Shown in pieces: positions 52,474 to 62,055 of a stretch of 64,000 nt of DNA. The first letter of the stretch is position 1, and each line of letters begins with the position of its first letter. The notes below the pieces were generated by a model. That model had not been told where the DNA came from, did no database searches, and saw only the letters and a program-made list of their open reading frames with translations. The position numbers and the translations under genes are program-made. This DNA is from Legionella spiritensis (GTDB lineage Bacteria > Pseudomonadota > Gammaproteobacteria > Legionellales > Legionellaceae). The DNA is taken from NCBI RefSeq assembly GCF_900186965.1, contig NZ_LT906457.1:2754501-2818500 (forward strand), read 5' to 3'.

Positions 52474-55400
52474 CTATTCTCCAGCCGGTGGGCTACTTGG
52501 CGTTGCCTCCGGGGTTTTACCACCTTTGGCACTGGCTTCACCGCCTTTACCGCCACCTTTCAGTTTTTTAGCACCGGATTCAGCCATACCTTGAAGTTTC
52601 TGATCTCTTGCAGCTCCGGCTTGTGACGTGGCCTTACCGGCACCCTCAATCTGCTGTTTACCTTCCTGTGCCCAGCCAGCCGCTTCCTGGCCAAGACTTT
52701 CACCGCCGCCAATCCACCGGAGCACCTTATCAGGAAGATAGGTAATTAAGGTAAACGCTTTCTGGACAGCGGTTAGATACATGGTGGTGTAAATTAAAAT
52801 GGCGAAAAAGAATCCGTATATTCCTGCCCAACTGGTATAACCAATTTCAGTATTGATACGACCCGCTCTATCAGCACCGGGGCTATAGCCGGAAGTACCT
52901 TGATAATTGGATCCCTGATCAATGACATCTTTATAAGGTGCGCCTGATGCCGCTCCTTTTCCATAACTTTCCCACGACTCCTTACTGGATGACTCAATAT
53001 TCCAGGTAGGAGCATTGGGATCACCTTGAATAAAGCTTATGGCATTGGAAAAACCGGCGTTAATGACCCATACCGACACGTAAGACAGGGCAATTCCCGA
53101 GATATAACCGATAATCATCATCGCAGGGCGCAGAAATACGTTTAACAAAATCATAATGGCCTGTTCACCTTTACCAAACGCCTCATGTCCTTCCGGATGC
53201 GTCACACCCAGAGCGACGATGGGCGCCGCGACCATAGCTTCAATAACCGCAATTAACCATGCGATGGTTCCAAAGGTAAAAATCATATACGGGAGCATGG
53301 GAATGTAATAGGCCGTCACGAAACCGATACTGACCATGGTTGCAAGCCAGGCCGCCAGCAATGGCATCACCATTGCCAGCAACGGCCCTATAAAAATGCC
53401 GAACCAGGGAATCAGAATGGTAGTGATGGAAAGAACCGTCAGAAAAATCCACAGATCGCTGGCAAAGTTAATATAATTAACCCCCATATTGGCCAGCGCG
53501 ATGACCGGATTCACGTCCGGCTGCTGAATAAAGGACACGCCCGACCTGAAGATATCGGCCATTCCCAATAAAGGCAAGGAGAGAAAAGCGATCACGACGG
53601 TATTCACGATCGTTGCCATCATGTTCAGGAAGAAATTAAACAAATTACGAAGAATCAAATTGTAAAATATATCACCCAGTAACGAACCCAGACAGAAACT
53701 CCAGAATACAATTTTCACCTTGCCGCAAGGAAAATTCTGGGATTGCAGGTAAATGGTTCCCGGATTAATATCAAAATTAAATTTCATAGCAAACTGCGGG
53801 GGTTTTAACCCCGGTTGTCCAGGCAGGTTCACCAGCAGGGAATTATCTATAAACCCGTATACCGTAGAAGAGCCGGCGCCAGAGACGGCTTTATGATCCA
53901 GCGAGGTAACGTCCGGAGGATCCTGCGGCCTTGACAGAACACTGGCGCCATTAATCAGGCTAACCACATTATTCATCGGAGCCTGATTTGTCTGCATCCA
54001 TTCACAAATATCCTGGTAGGGATCCTTGCACTTATTATTGCTGCCGAAACTCTTGATAATATTTTCAATTTTAAATGAACTGGAATCCAGCCCGGTATCT
54101 TTATCCGTTTTATCCGCATCCTGTAAGCTCGCTGACGACAAACGAGCCAAATCAAAAAAATAGCTGCCGGCCATTAACCAGCCTTCCGTCTGCGCCTTCT
54201 GAATGAATTGGCGCTGTGCACTGGCTGATTTGGCATCTTTGGCCTGGCGGATCAAATTAAGGGTAGGCGCCATAATACCATTATAATCGGCAACAGCCCC
54301 CTGAAACTCCGAACCGCTGAATATGGACGGTGAAGAACTGGACGCGTCGGAACCCCAGCTTACGCAAGACTGGCTAGGCCCGTCACAGGGCGACCCCGAA
54401 GCAAGGTATGGCACGCCGAATTGCTGGGTAGCAATTTTCGAGAAAGGCTGGTTGGACGAACTCGTATTAGTGCTGGTTGACCCCGTGTCCACCTGATTAA
54501 TCTGAGGGTCATTATTCACCATAATTTTGGCTACCAGGGCTAAATCCAGATACATTTGCTGGATGGCGATGGCCCTGGACATTTTCGCCGTCTCGAACTC
54601 GCTGCTGGTTAAAGCCTGGCCGCCGGAGCCACCGGTAATTTCTTTTGTTTTATCAAGATCTTCGTTTGATATGGCATCCCAGGTAATTGTTCCGCATATC
54701 CCATTCAAACCAGCGTAAGGACTGTTTGTGTCAAAATTAGGCATTTTAGCAACGAAGGAAGCTTTTGCCGGATCATCGTTCTGCACGGTTACGGTGTTAA
54801 CGGAATTAATAAAATCAGGAACCGCCGTTTCACAAAACTTTTTCATGGAGGCGGATGGCGTGCCGGAACAGGGGCCCGTTCCCTTGTTTTTCTGATTCAG
54901 GTACCCTTGCCGCTGATTTTCCAGTACCATTTGAATCCCCGCCATACAAACCTGGCCGGCTAAAATAGTGGATGCGCCTTTTGCCACACTGGAACCGGCT
55001 GCGGTCAGGGAAGCAATGGGATTAATCTGCGTCTGAACGATAACACCACCGCGGTTTAGGTAACTCAGCGCGGCGGTCCATACTTTATCGGCCGCGCCTA
55101 CGCCCTGAACCACCACCCACATAACAAATATCTGCATCAAACAATAGCCGGATGCCTTGGGGATCAATAAGGCAAGTCCCAGGGTAGAACGCATGGGAAC
55201 CCAAATGGAAGACCATTTTTGACCCAGCAATTGCCCTTCCTGGGCCGTATTCATCGTGGATACCAGGAGCGTATAAATAATGACAATACCGCCCAGTGCC
55301 AGTACCGCAGCGTTAAATACGCCGAACATGGTACCCATGATCTGACTGCCTGTGCCATGCAGCACACCATCGACAATTCCAAATATATTACCCAGAAACA

Positions 55401-55509
55401 CCACGGAATAGTCGCTTGGGGGAGGAGCGAAACTCAAAGCCCCCGAATCCTGCGCCAAGGCAAGCAAAGGAAACAACGCGAACAACGTACCCAGTGCAAA
55501 TTTTTTCAT
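52474..55509 (-). CDS. dotA: Dot/Icm polytopic inner-membrane protein DotA
   Basis: A 1011-residue protein with a cleaved signal peptide (MKKFALGTLFALFPLLALAQ), a first cluster of helices around residues 45-140, a large periplasmic loop (about 160-580) and a second block of helices (about 610-900). The C-terminus is a Gly/Ala/Lys-rich tail with a short helix. Essential for Legionella intracellular growth. ATG 55509 is chosen since it overlaps the icmV stop (ATGA). L. pneumophila DotA is about 1048 residues, so this is slightly short, mainly in the loop. Confidence 0.95.
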   Translation of the reverse strand: MKKFALGTLFALFPLLALAQDSGALSFAPPPSDYSVVFLGNIFGIVDGVLHGTGSQIMGTMFGVFNAAVLALGGIVIIYTLLVSTMNTAQEGQLLGQKWSSIWVPMRSTLGLALLIPKASGYCLMQIFVMWVVVQGVGAADKVWTAALSYLNRGGVIVQTQINPIASLTAAGSSVAKGASTILAGQVCMAGIQMVLENQRQGYLNQKNKGTGPCSGTPSASMKKFCETAVPDFINSVNTVTVQNDDPAKASFVAKMPNFDTNSPYAGLNGICGTITWDAISNEDLDKTKEITGGSGGQALTSSEFETAKMSRAIAIQQMYLDLALVAKIMVNNDPQINQVDTGSTSTNTSSSNQPFSKIATQQFGVPYLASGSPCDGPSQSCVSWGSDASSSSPSIFSGSEFQGAVADYNGIMAPTLNLIRQAKDAKSASAQRQFIQKAQTEGWLMAGSYFFDLARLSSASLQDADKTDKDTGLDSSSFKIENIIKSFGSNNKCKDPYQDICEWMQTNQAPMNNVVSLINGASVLSRPQDPPDVTSLDHKAVSGAGSSTVYGFIDNSLLVNLPGQPGLKPPQFAMKFNFDINPGTIYLQSQNFPCGKVKIVFWSFCLGSLLGDIFYNLILRNLFNFFLNMMATIVNTVVIAFLSLPLLGMADIFRSGVSFIQQPDVNPVIALANMGVNYINFASDLWIFLTVLSITTILIPWFGIFIGPLLAMVMPLLAAWLATMVSIGFVTAYYIPMLPYMIFTFGTIAWLIAVIEAMVAAPIVALGVTHPEGHEAFGKGEQAIMILLNVFLRPAMMIIGYISGIALSYVSVWVINAGFSNAISFIQGDPNAPTWNIESSSKESWESYGKGAASGAPYKDVIDQGSNYQGTSGYSPGADRAGRINTEIGYTSWAGIYGFFFAILIYTTMYLTAVQKAFTLITYLPDKVLRWIGGGESLGQEAAGWAQEGKQQIEGAGKATSQAGAARDQKLQGMAESGAKKLKGGGKGGEASAKGGKTPEATPSSPPAGE

Positions 55510-55961
55510 CGCTTCCCACCCATTAAGCCTTCCCTGAACCATTCTTTCAACGTACATCCAAGTTTTCGCTCTTTAATCTGGTAGTACCAAAAATGGTATC
55601 GAAAAGCCAGGGCCAGAGCTATCAGCATAACAATCATGCTAAGTCCGGCCGCCTTTAGCGAACCGTTAACAACATGATAGATTCCCCAGGAAAACAGCAA
55701 CGTCGCAGCAATACACATTAATATGCTTAAACGGAACAGCGCCTTTTTCTGGGTGGCCAAATCCTTCTCGGTCACATGAAACTCCGACATGGCGTTATCA
55801 AAGGATTTCGTCGCCACCTTTTTCTGCGGTACAAATAATTTCTTAAACCCTTCCCCAAGATAGGTTGTAAATGATTTCATCCTGTCGTAGTCGGCCCATT
55901 TGCGCACATTGAATATGCTTTTTATTACAGTGGCTATTCTTGAAGAAGACTGATTTTTCAT
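55506..55961 (-). CDS. icmV: Dot/Icm inner-membrane protein IcmV
   Basis: A 151-residue protein with a basic N-terminal cytoplasmic region and two membrane helices (about 79-92 and 100-120). Encoded before dotA with an ATGA overlap and divergent from icmW, exactly as in L. pneumophila. IcmV is required for secretion; its role in the complex is not well defined. Confidence 0.93.
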   Translation of the reverse strand: MKNQSSSRIATVIKSIFNVRKWADYDRMKSFTTYLGEGFKKLFVPQKKVATKSFDNAMSEFHVTEKDLATQKKALFRLSILMCIAATLLFSWGIYHVVNGSLKAAGLSMIVMLIALALAFRYHFWYYQIKERKLGCTLKEWFREGLMGGKR

Positions 55962-56047
55962 AAAATTTACTTTTCTATAATAGACTTTTACACTTCATAT
56001 TATACTATAGTAGTTAGAAGAGGTGTCGTCTATCAATTATTACCACC

Positions 56048-56063
56048 GTAAAAAAAGAGTAAA
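56048..56063 (+). promoter_or_regulatory. GTAAA-N6-GTAAA motif (possible CpxR site) before icmW
   Basis: A perfect GTAAA-N6-GTAAA lies at 56048-56063, just before the icmW ATG (56066), within the icmV-icmW divergent region. Known: CpxR regulates icmV and icmW in L. pneumophila through a GTAAA-type box. The location overlaps the ribosome-binding site and the region is AT-rich, so it may be chance. Confidence 0.35.
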
Positions 56064-56065
56064 AA

Positions 56066-56521
56066 ATGCCTGACTTAAGCCACGAAGCGTCCGCACAATA
56101 CTGGTTTGAATACGTAGATCCCATGATCTATCGGGTTATAACTTTTATGGAAAGCGTGGAAAACTGGACGCCGGACGACGATCCGACGTTCGAGGAAGCT
56201 ATGAACCGATTGGGCAAGGAACTGGATGATATTGAAAAAATTGATATGGGGATGCTTGCGCGGGAAGACTCGTTTATCCGCCTGGTCGGTAATATCAAAT
56301 CCGGCCGAGGCCTTCGTCTGCTACAGGCCATAGACACCATTCATCCCGGAAGCGCCTCGCGTATTTTGATTCATGCCGAGGAAAATAGTACCGGCAGCCA
56401 TGATCCGGCCGGTTTTTTTCTGAAACGAAATATCACGTTTGAACGACTGCGCCTGCTTGGGCGAGTTTTTTCCGAATACCGTCTGAAACTTGTTGCACGC
56501 GCACTTGAAGGGGAGGAATGA
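56066..56521 (+). CDS. icmW: Dot/Icm adaptor protein IcmW
   Basis: A 151-residue acidic soluble protein that pairs with IcmS to present effectors to the DotL coupling complex. Typical opening: PDLSHEASAQYWFEYVDPMI; no signal peptide. Length equals that of L. pneumophila. Overlaps icmX by 4 bp. Confidence 0.95.
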   Translation: MPDLSHEASAQYWFEYVDPMIYRVITFMESVENWTPDDDPTFEEAMNRLGKELDDIEKIDMGMLAREDSFIRLVGNIKSGRGLRLLQAIDTIHPGSASRILIHAEENSTGSHDPAGFFLKRNITFERLRLLGRVFSEYRLKLVARALEGEE

Positions 56522-57915
56522 TGAGTAGAAAGAAGTTACATCGCAAAATATGGCCCGGATTACTGCTGTTGGCTTCCACAACCGCTTTTGCCCAAGGCCC
56601 CTATGACCCAAACAATACTCAAAACAGTCTGGATAATATTAACCAGTACCTGCTTAACCTTGGTGAGTACCTGGGATACGACTTGACTAATTTTTGTCCT
56701 CAGACAGGGGGGGCGTGCAACGCTCAGCAAAACAGGGCCGGTTTCACCAATTTTCTGTTAAACGCGGCGACCGCTTCCGGAAATGAAGTCAATCTGATGG
56801 TCAGCGTACTCGGCGCTCTCCTGCCCACTCAAGCCTCAGGAGGCTCCGGAGAAAATCAGCAAACATTTCAACTCCTGCCGAACACCGGCAGCAACCTGGC
56901 TGATTACGCTAATTTTTTTACCAATTATGCTAATAAAACATTCCCGCAATACAGCAGCCCCTCATCCAGTACCGTATCGGTATCCAATTTAATTGATCAG
57001 CAACCGTACCAAAACGATCCGGTCAGCCAGGCTGTCCTCAATATTCTCTCCACACCGGACGCAAGTTATTGTACCAATCCTGGCAACGGTTATTTTTACC
57101 CGTGCTACACGGGTGAAAACAATTCCAATAAAAACGGAGGAGGCCCCATACTTTCCGAGTATCAGGTCATGATGAACGTTATCGGCGAACCACCTCCGGC
57201 AACCGGTTATTACCCTCTGCCGGCCAGTAATCAGCAACTTGTGTCACAACTTAGCAGTGACAGCTTGCTTGGTCCGTTGATGTTTAACACCGCGAGCCAA
57301 ACGAATAATTCAACGTCCAATTCATCTACGACCGGCTTGACGGCAAATAATCAGATCCAGCAGGCCGCCAATTTTATTCGTTATGCGATTGGCTCCGTCG
57401 CGCCATTGGTCCAGGTCAACAGAAAAGCCTATGACGATCTGTATGCGCAGGCAACCAACGCGTCAGGGAAAGTATCTATTGATGAGCAAGCCAAAGCAAA
57501 AACACAACTGTCCAATTATCTGGCGAATCTTCGGGTGTATGCCGCACAAACTTCCGTGGGGATCAGTAATCTGTATTACATTCTGTCCAAACGTATGCCG
57601 CAAAACTCCGCATCACAATCCAATCAGCAAACCAGTCAGCAATTAAGTGAATTTCAAATGGCCACATGGCGTCTGTATTCACCCAACAGCCAAAATAACA
57701 ACCAGCAATGGATTACTCAAATCAACCAGGCGTCTTCCGCCACCGTACAAAAGGAAATCGCCATTCTGCTTGCGGAAATCAACTATCAATTGTATTTAAA
57801 CCGTCAGCAACAGGAGCGATTATTGTTGACTGAATCCATATTACTCCTCCAAAACAGCAAGGGTACACAGCCTAACGAGAACTTTGGAGCAACAGACGAC
57901 AGTGATAGCGATTAA
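56518..57915 (+). CDS. icmX: Dot/Icm periplasmic protein IcmX
   Basis: A 465-residue exported protein: signal peptide ending near TTAFAQG, then a Asn/Gln/Ser-rich body with YCTNPGNGYFYPCYTGEN and, at the C-terminus, a helical region. IcmX caps the periplasmic side of the Dot/Icm complex and is needed for pore formation. Start ATG 56518 (or 56521) has GGGGAGG upstream. Closes the icmWX unit. Confidence 0.93.
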   Translation: MMSRKKLHRKIWPGLLLLASTTAFAQGPYDPNNTQNSLDNINQYLLNLGEYLGYDLTNFCPQTGGACNAQQNRAGFTNFLLNAATASGNEVNLMVSVLGALLPTQASGGSGENQQTFQLLPNTGSNLADYANFFTNYANKTFPQYSSPSSSTVSVSNLIDQQPYQNDPVSQAVLNILSTPDASYCTNPGNGYFYPCYTGENNSNKNGGGPILSEYQVMMNVIGEPPPATGYYPLPASNQQLVSQLSSDSLLGPLMFNTASQTNNSTSNSSTTGLTANNQIQQAANFIRYAIGSVAPLVQVNRKAYDDLYAQATNASGKVSIDEQAKAKTQLSNYLANLRVYAAQTSVGISNLYYILSKRMPQNSASQSNQQTSQQLSEFQMATWRLYSPNSQNNNQQWITQINQASSATVQKEIAILLAEINYQLYLNRQQQERLLLTESILLLQNSKGTQPNENFGATDDSDSD

Positions 57916-57971
57916 TCATCAGGTTCCTGATGCCTGCTGATCGCTGATTCTGTCCTGTTGTTAACAAAACA

Positions 57972-58055
57972 GAAGATCGGGCACCTCGCCCGATCTTCCT
58001 GATCTGACCCGCTCTCGCGGCAATTACAAATAAGCAAAACAACGTCAATGAAACG
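57972..58055. repeat. Repeat copy 2 with hairpin downstream of icmX
   Basis: 57978-58055 is related to 42661-42737 in the same orientation, sharing the CGGGC hairpin start and CAACGTCAATGAAACG end. The hairpin here is perfect: GAAGATCGGGC and GCCCGATCTTC (57972-57998), loop of five. It lies 56 bp after the icmX stop and could stop its transcript. The 316-bp icmX-heptosyltransferase gap contains only this and the next element. Confidence 0.65.
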
Positions 58056-58062
58056 GAGCCTG

Positions 58063-58232
58063 GTACTGTTTCCATGTAATTTTGACAGGTTAACTGTCAT
58101 TCCCGCGAAGGCGGGAAACCATTCCTGATGTGGCTCAGTGCTTGATTCAGTATGGATCCCCGCCTTCGCGGGGATGACAAAAGACAAACATTCTGTGCAA
58201 GACAACCTGTCAAAACGAAATGGAAATGGTAC
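58063..58232. mobile_element. MITE-like element, copy 2 (inverted relative to copy 1)
   Basis: A 170-bp element with imperfect terminal inverted repeats (GTACTGTTTCCATG... left, ...GGAAATGGTAC right) and the same internal hairpin arms as 42439-42615 but in the opposite direction. Its right end overlaps the last codon of the heptosyltransferase gene: the TAG stop (58232-58234) shares a base with the element. Confidence 0.78.
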
Positions 58233-59278
58233 TAGACAGCATCAACCAACGAAGGCAGGTACTGATGTATCGCTTCTTCAAGTTTGGCCAGGACAGCATC
58301 CACCGTCACTAAGTGCATGGTATCCTTGCCATGAGCGTGGGTTCCCCAGACATTCGTTTGTTCGGTTTGTTTCAACACTTGAACGACAGCTTGCGGGTAG
58401 CAATCAACGGCCAGATTCCGGAATAAATAGGGGCCGGACACTTCGGAGCTGGTGACAGCGTGAAGCGCCACAACCGGAGTTCCCACCGCCGTTGCCATGT
58501 GTGAAGGGCCTGTATCCGGACAGAGCATCAACTGAGACAGGCTGATAACGGCCAACAGTTGTTTGGGTTTGGTTTTTCCAACCAAATCCAGACAGTCAAC
58601 CTGAGCAAGAATGGCATCGGCCAGCATGCGATCATAATCGCCCGGTCCGCCAGTCAGGACTGTTTTCATACCCCAGCGACGCGCGGCTTCCCGGATAACC
58701 TCAACGTAACGCTCCACCAGCCAGCTACGCTCCGGTTTGCTGGCCGCCGGGTTAACCAACAATATGGGTCCCTCATTAGGAAGCCTGTCACGAGCCCATT
58801 GATAATCTTCTTCACGGATTGGTAAATCCCATCGTAAATCCATATCGGAAAGACCCAATGCGCGGGCAAATTTTAGAAAGCCATCAAGCGTGTGATCGTT
58901 TCCGGGAGGGATAGTCTCGTTAATAAATAACCCGTGTCCATCCTTGGCACGTAAACGGTCATAACCTATTTTACGTCTGGCACGCACAAACGGATAAAGC
59001 AAATTCGCTCTAAAACTCGCTTGTGACGCCAGGAGGACATCAAACAATTTCCCTTTCAATTGCTTCCTGAAGCGCCAATAATCTGCCACAGAATCCGGCT
59101 TGGGAATAACGATAAACTCAACATTATCCATATCCTCAACCAGATCATAGGCAGGCCGCGAGATAACCCAGGTGATCCTCGCTTTCGGAAAACCGGCCTG
59201 CAAAGTCCTTATCAAGGGTACTGCCATCAATACATCCCCCAATGCCGAGAGACGGACTATACAAATGGAATTAATCAT
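58232..59278 (-). CDS. Heptosyltransferase-like GT9 family glycosyltransferase
   Basis: A 348-residue GT9 enzyme. Seen: CIVRLSALGDVLMAVPLIRT at the N-terminus, VNPAASKPERSW (donor-binding) and MLCPDTGPSHMATAVGTPVVALH, the family signature near the end. Likely adds a heptose or other sugar to the LPS core. ATG 59278 is chosen as the conserved MINSICIVRLS start; a longer frame to 59380 runs into the zinc-finger gene. Sugar and acceptor are not known. Confidence 0.88.
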   Translation of the reverse strand: MINSICIVRLSALGDVLMAVPLIRTLQAGFPKARITWVISRPAYDLVEDMDNVEFIVIPKPDSVADYWRFRKQLKGKLFDVLLASQASFRANLLYPFVRARRKIGYDRLRAKDGHGLFINETIPPGNDHTLDGFLKFARALGLSDMDLRWDLPIREEDYQWARDRLPNEGPILLVNPAASKPERSWLVERYVEVIREAARRWGMKTVLTGGPGDYDRMLADAILAQVDCLDLVGKTKPKQLLAVISLSQLMLCPDTGPSHMATAVGTPVVALHAVTSSEVSGPYLFRNLAVDCYPQAVVQVLKQTEQTNVWGTHAHGKDTMHLVTVDAVLAKLEEAIHQYLPSLVDAV

Positions 59279-59465
59279 CTTGCAAAATAAAACGAGAACC
59301 GCAGTAAGGACAGGTTTCCTGTCCGGTTTTCTCAATAGGCAGATACACTTTCGGATGAGCGTTCCATAATTGCATCTCATCGGTTGGACAACTCAAAGGC
59401 AAATCGCGACGATGAACAACGTACATTTTTTCAGTGCAGGCTGGCTGCTTATTATTTTCTGACAT
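59271..59465 (-). CDS. Small zinc-finger-domain protein (CHCC type)
   Basis: A 64-residue protein with CPTDEMQLWNAHPKVYLPI and the paired TCPYCGSRF motif, the CHCC zinc-finger seen in NDUFS6-like and bacterial homologues. It is conserved beside miaA or LPS genes in gammaproteobacteria. It overlaps the glycosyltransferase start by 8 bp. Function unknown; zinc binding is inferred from Cys/His spacing. Confidence 0.85.
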   Translation of the reverse strand: MSENNKQPACTEKMYVVHRRDLPLSCPTDEMQLWNAHPKVYLPIEKTGQETCPYCGSRFILQDD

Positions 59466-59477
59466 GGTTTTCTATCC

Positions 59478-60434
59478 TCAAGAGCCTGAATCTTCTAGCC
59501 GGTTATTATCCAATATTTCTGCAATGTTTGCCACGATATCGCTTGCGACCCCTTGTTTATCGCATGAAAAATAAGTCCCTTGCGACCAATGCCGTAACCA
59601 GGTCAATTGCCTCTTGGCGAGCTGTCTTGTCGCGGCAATACCTTTGTCGCACAGTATGTGCTCATCAAATTGTCCGGCCAGATAATCGCAAACCTGACGA
59701 TAACCAACACAACGCATGGCTGGGTGTTGTGCCGTCAAGGTCCATTGATTGATTAATTGCCGCACTTCATTAACCAATCCCTGAGCCAGCATAGCCTTGA
59801 AACGTATGGCAATACGTTCATGCAGCCAGGCGCGCTCATCAGGAAACAACATCATATTAATAAATCGGTACCCATTATTCTGTGATTTTTGTCTGGCCAG
59901 AAAATACGATAAGGGCTTTCCGGTAATCCAATAAACTTCCAGGGCTCGCTGGAGACGTTGCGTATCATTGGGATGGATTCGGGCGGCAGAAGCGGCATCG
60001 ATTTTTGCAAGTTCCTCGTGCATGGCAGGCCAGCCTGTTTGCCTCGCTTGCTGCAATAACCGTTCCCGAATCGTTTCATCAGCCTCCGGTAACGTTGAAA
60101 GTCCTTGTTGCAAGGCATGGAAATACATCATGGTACCACCGACTAAAAGCGGTATTTTGCCACGCTGGCGAATCGATCCAATCAGGCTGTGTGCTTCCTC
60201 GCAAAACTGCGCCGCAGAAAAAGACTCGCAAGGATCAATAATATCCAGCAAATGATGTGGTGCCCTGACAAGCTCCCTTGCATCGGGTTTCGCCGTTCCA
60301 ATATCCATACCACGATAAATCATAGCCGAATCGACACTAATGATTTCCATGGGAAATAATTCGACCAGCTCACAGGCCAATGCTGTTTTACCTGAAGCGG
60401 TCGGACCCATCAGGCAGAAAATCAGTTCAGCCAT
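59478..60434 (-). CDS. miaA: tRNA dimethylallyltransferase MiaA
   Basis: A 318-residue enzyme adding dimethylallyl to A37 of tRNAs that read UNN codons, using DMAPP, a product of the mevalonate pathway in this window. P-loop GPTASGKTALA, SVDSAMIYRGMDIGTAKP, PLLVGGTMMYFHAL and the C-terminal LTWLRHW are present. Overlaps mutL by 8 bp. Confidence 0.96.
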   Translation of the reverse strand: MAELIFCLMGPTASGKTALACELVELFPMEIISVDSAMIYRGMDIGTAKPDARELVRAPHHLLDIIDPCESFSAAQFCEEAHSLIGSIRQRGKIPLLVGGTMMYFHALQQGLSTLPEADETIRERLLQQARQTGWPAMHEELAKIDAASAARIHPNDTQRLQRALEVYWITGKPLSYFLARQKSQNNGYRFINMMLFPDERAWLHERIAIRFKAMLAQGLVNEVRQLINQWTLTAQHPAMRCVGYRQVCDYLAGQFDEHILCDKGIAATRQLAKRQLTWLRHWSQGTYFSCDKQGVASDIVANIAEILDNNRLEDSGS

Positions 60435-62055
60435 CCATGAGTTCCCGACACAAACTGGCTGTCAGTAGCTTGCAAAAAGAAGTCTCTGATAACGATTTAC
60501 CAGCATGTTTGCCTAAATACGCGTTCAGGATCGCTTGATCAAAACAAGGTGGTGCGCTTTGGTTGTCCACCATTATGGTTAAAAGTTGTTCAATAGAGGG
60601 CATGGGGATTGAAAATAACTGCGTCAGAAAACTGTTAATATTTAAATCAGGTATTATAACTGGTATTGAATGAATAACCAATTGATCATGATTTATCCAT
60701 TCAGTCTTTAATCCTGACCGGACAAGTAATTTACAATACGCGTTGCCATCCTGAATCGACAGCGCCCTTGTCTTGTAATTTATCGGAACCAACAACGGAC
60801 GAGACTCCAGTGGTAGTGGTCGGTTAAACAATTCCTCCCGCATCCAGAGCTTCTGTAACTCCGTCCAGTTCGCGAGATAAACCCGATCTGCTTCCTTGAA
60901 TACGATATATTGCCTGTCGATCATCAGAACGTTGTGTTCCGGTGCATTGGTCATCAAGGTTTCCGGATCAAGACGTGATAAACCACTCATTTCGCGTACA
61001 GACCAATCCTGACGATCATAAACCGGTTCCCGCATGGCACAGGCTACAGATGCCGTCGAAGCCCTGTTGAGTGCCTGTTGTATTTGCGTCATGATAAAAT
61101 CATGGACAAGGCGGGGCTGTTGAAAGCGTACTTCATGTTTGGTCGGATGCACATTGACATCCATTTGTTCCGGATCAATCGTAAAATAAAGCAAAACAGC
61201 CGGATGTTTCCCCGGATGGATAACCTGTTCGTAAGCCTGTTTAACGGCATGGTGAACCAATTTATCCTTAACCATGCGTCCATTGATATAAAACCATTGT
61301 TTGTCATTCTGGCTGCGTTGGTATTGGGGCTGACTCAACCACCCCCGCAATCCCAGACCGGCATGTTCCACATTCAGGTAAATGGCGTTCTCGCCAAATG
61401 CCTTGCCTAACAATTTTATCATTCTGGCATGAAGTGCCTGTTCAGTATGAACCTGAGGTAATTTGAGTTGCGGCTTACCATTGTGGTTCAGTTGTATAGC
61501 AATTTCCGGCGCGCTCATTGCAAATCGCCTGACCACTGATTCAATGGCTTGAAATTCGTTTTTCTCGGATTTCAAAAATTTTTTTCTGACTGGCGCGTTA
61601 TAAAAAATATCCCGTACATCAATGGTCGTTCCCTGATTACGGGCACAAGGGGTCAATTGCATGGAGCCATCCACCATGGAAAGCATCATGGCATGTTCCT
61701 GTTGCGCCGGTTTTGAGCTTATCATTATCCGTGAAACGGATGCTATGCTGGCCAATGCTTCGCCACGAAATCCAAGACTGCCCAGCGCATAAATATCCGA
61801 AAGCCGGCTGATTTTGCTGGTCGCATGAGCGGCAATGGCCAAAGGCAGATCATCGGCAACTATCCCAACCCCGTTATCACTGACCTTGATTTGATTCAAA
61901 CCGCCGAAACCGATATCAACAATGATGGAAGTGCTTCGCGCGTCCGCCGCGTTTTCCAGCAACTCCTTGACTACGGAAGCGGGACGCTCAATCACTTCGC
62001 CCGCAGCAATCTGATTGGCAACCTCGGACGATAACTGCTGAATTCTTACGACCAT
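60427..62055 (-). CDS. mutL: DNA mismatch-repair protein MutL
   Basis: A 542-residue GHL ATPase: NQIAAGEVIERPASVVKELL, DNGVGI, ATSKI and SLGFRGEALASIASVS are all intact. The C-terminal dimerisation domain shows no DQHA-x2-E-x4-E endonuclease motif, so strand cutting would depend on another nuclease. Slightly shorter than E. coli MutL (615). Between amiB and miaA, as usual. Confidence 0.95.
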   Translation of the reverse strand: MVVRIQQLSSEVANQIAAGEVIERPASVVKELLENAADARSTSIIVDIGFGGLNQIKVSDNGVGIVADDLPLAIAAHATSKISRLSDIYALGSLGFRGEALASIASVSRIMISSKPAQQEHAMMLSMVDGSMQLTPCARNQGTTIDVRDIFYNAPVRKKFLKSEKNEFQAIESVVRRFAMSAPEIAIQLNHNGKPQLKLPQVHTEQALHARMIKLLGKAFGENAIYLNVEHAGLGLRGWLSQPQYQRSQNDKQWFYINGRMVKDKLVHHAVKQAYEQVIHPGKHPAVLLYFTIDPEQMDVNVHPTKHEVRFQQPRLVHDFIMTQIQQALNRASTASVACAMREPVYDRQDWSVREMSGLSRLDPETLMTNAPEHNVLMIDRQYIVFKEADRVYLANWTELQKLWMREELFNRPLPLESRPLLVPINYKTRALSIQDGNAYCKLLVRSGLKTEWINHDQLVIHSIPVIIPDLNINSFLTQLFSIPMPSIEQLLTIMVDNQSAPPCFDQAILNAYLGKHAGKSLSETSFCKLLTASLCRELMDG

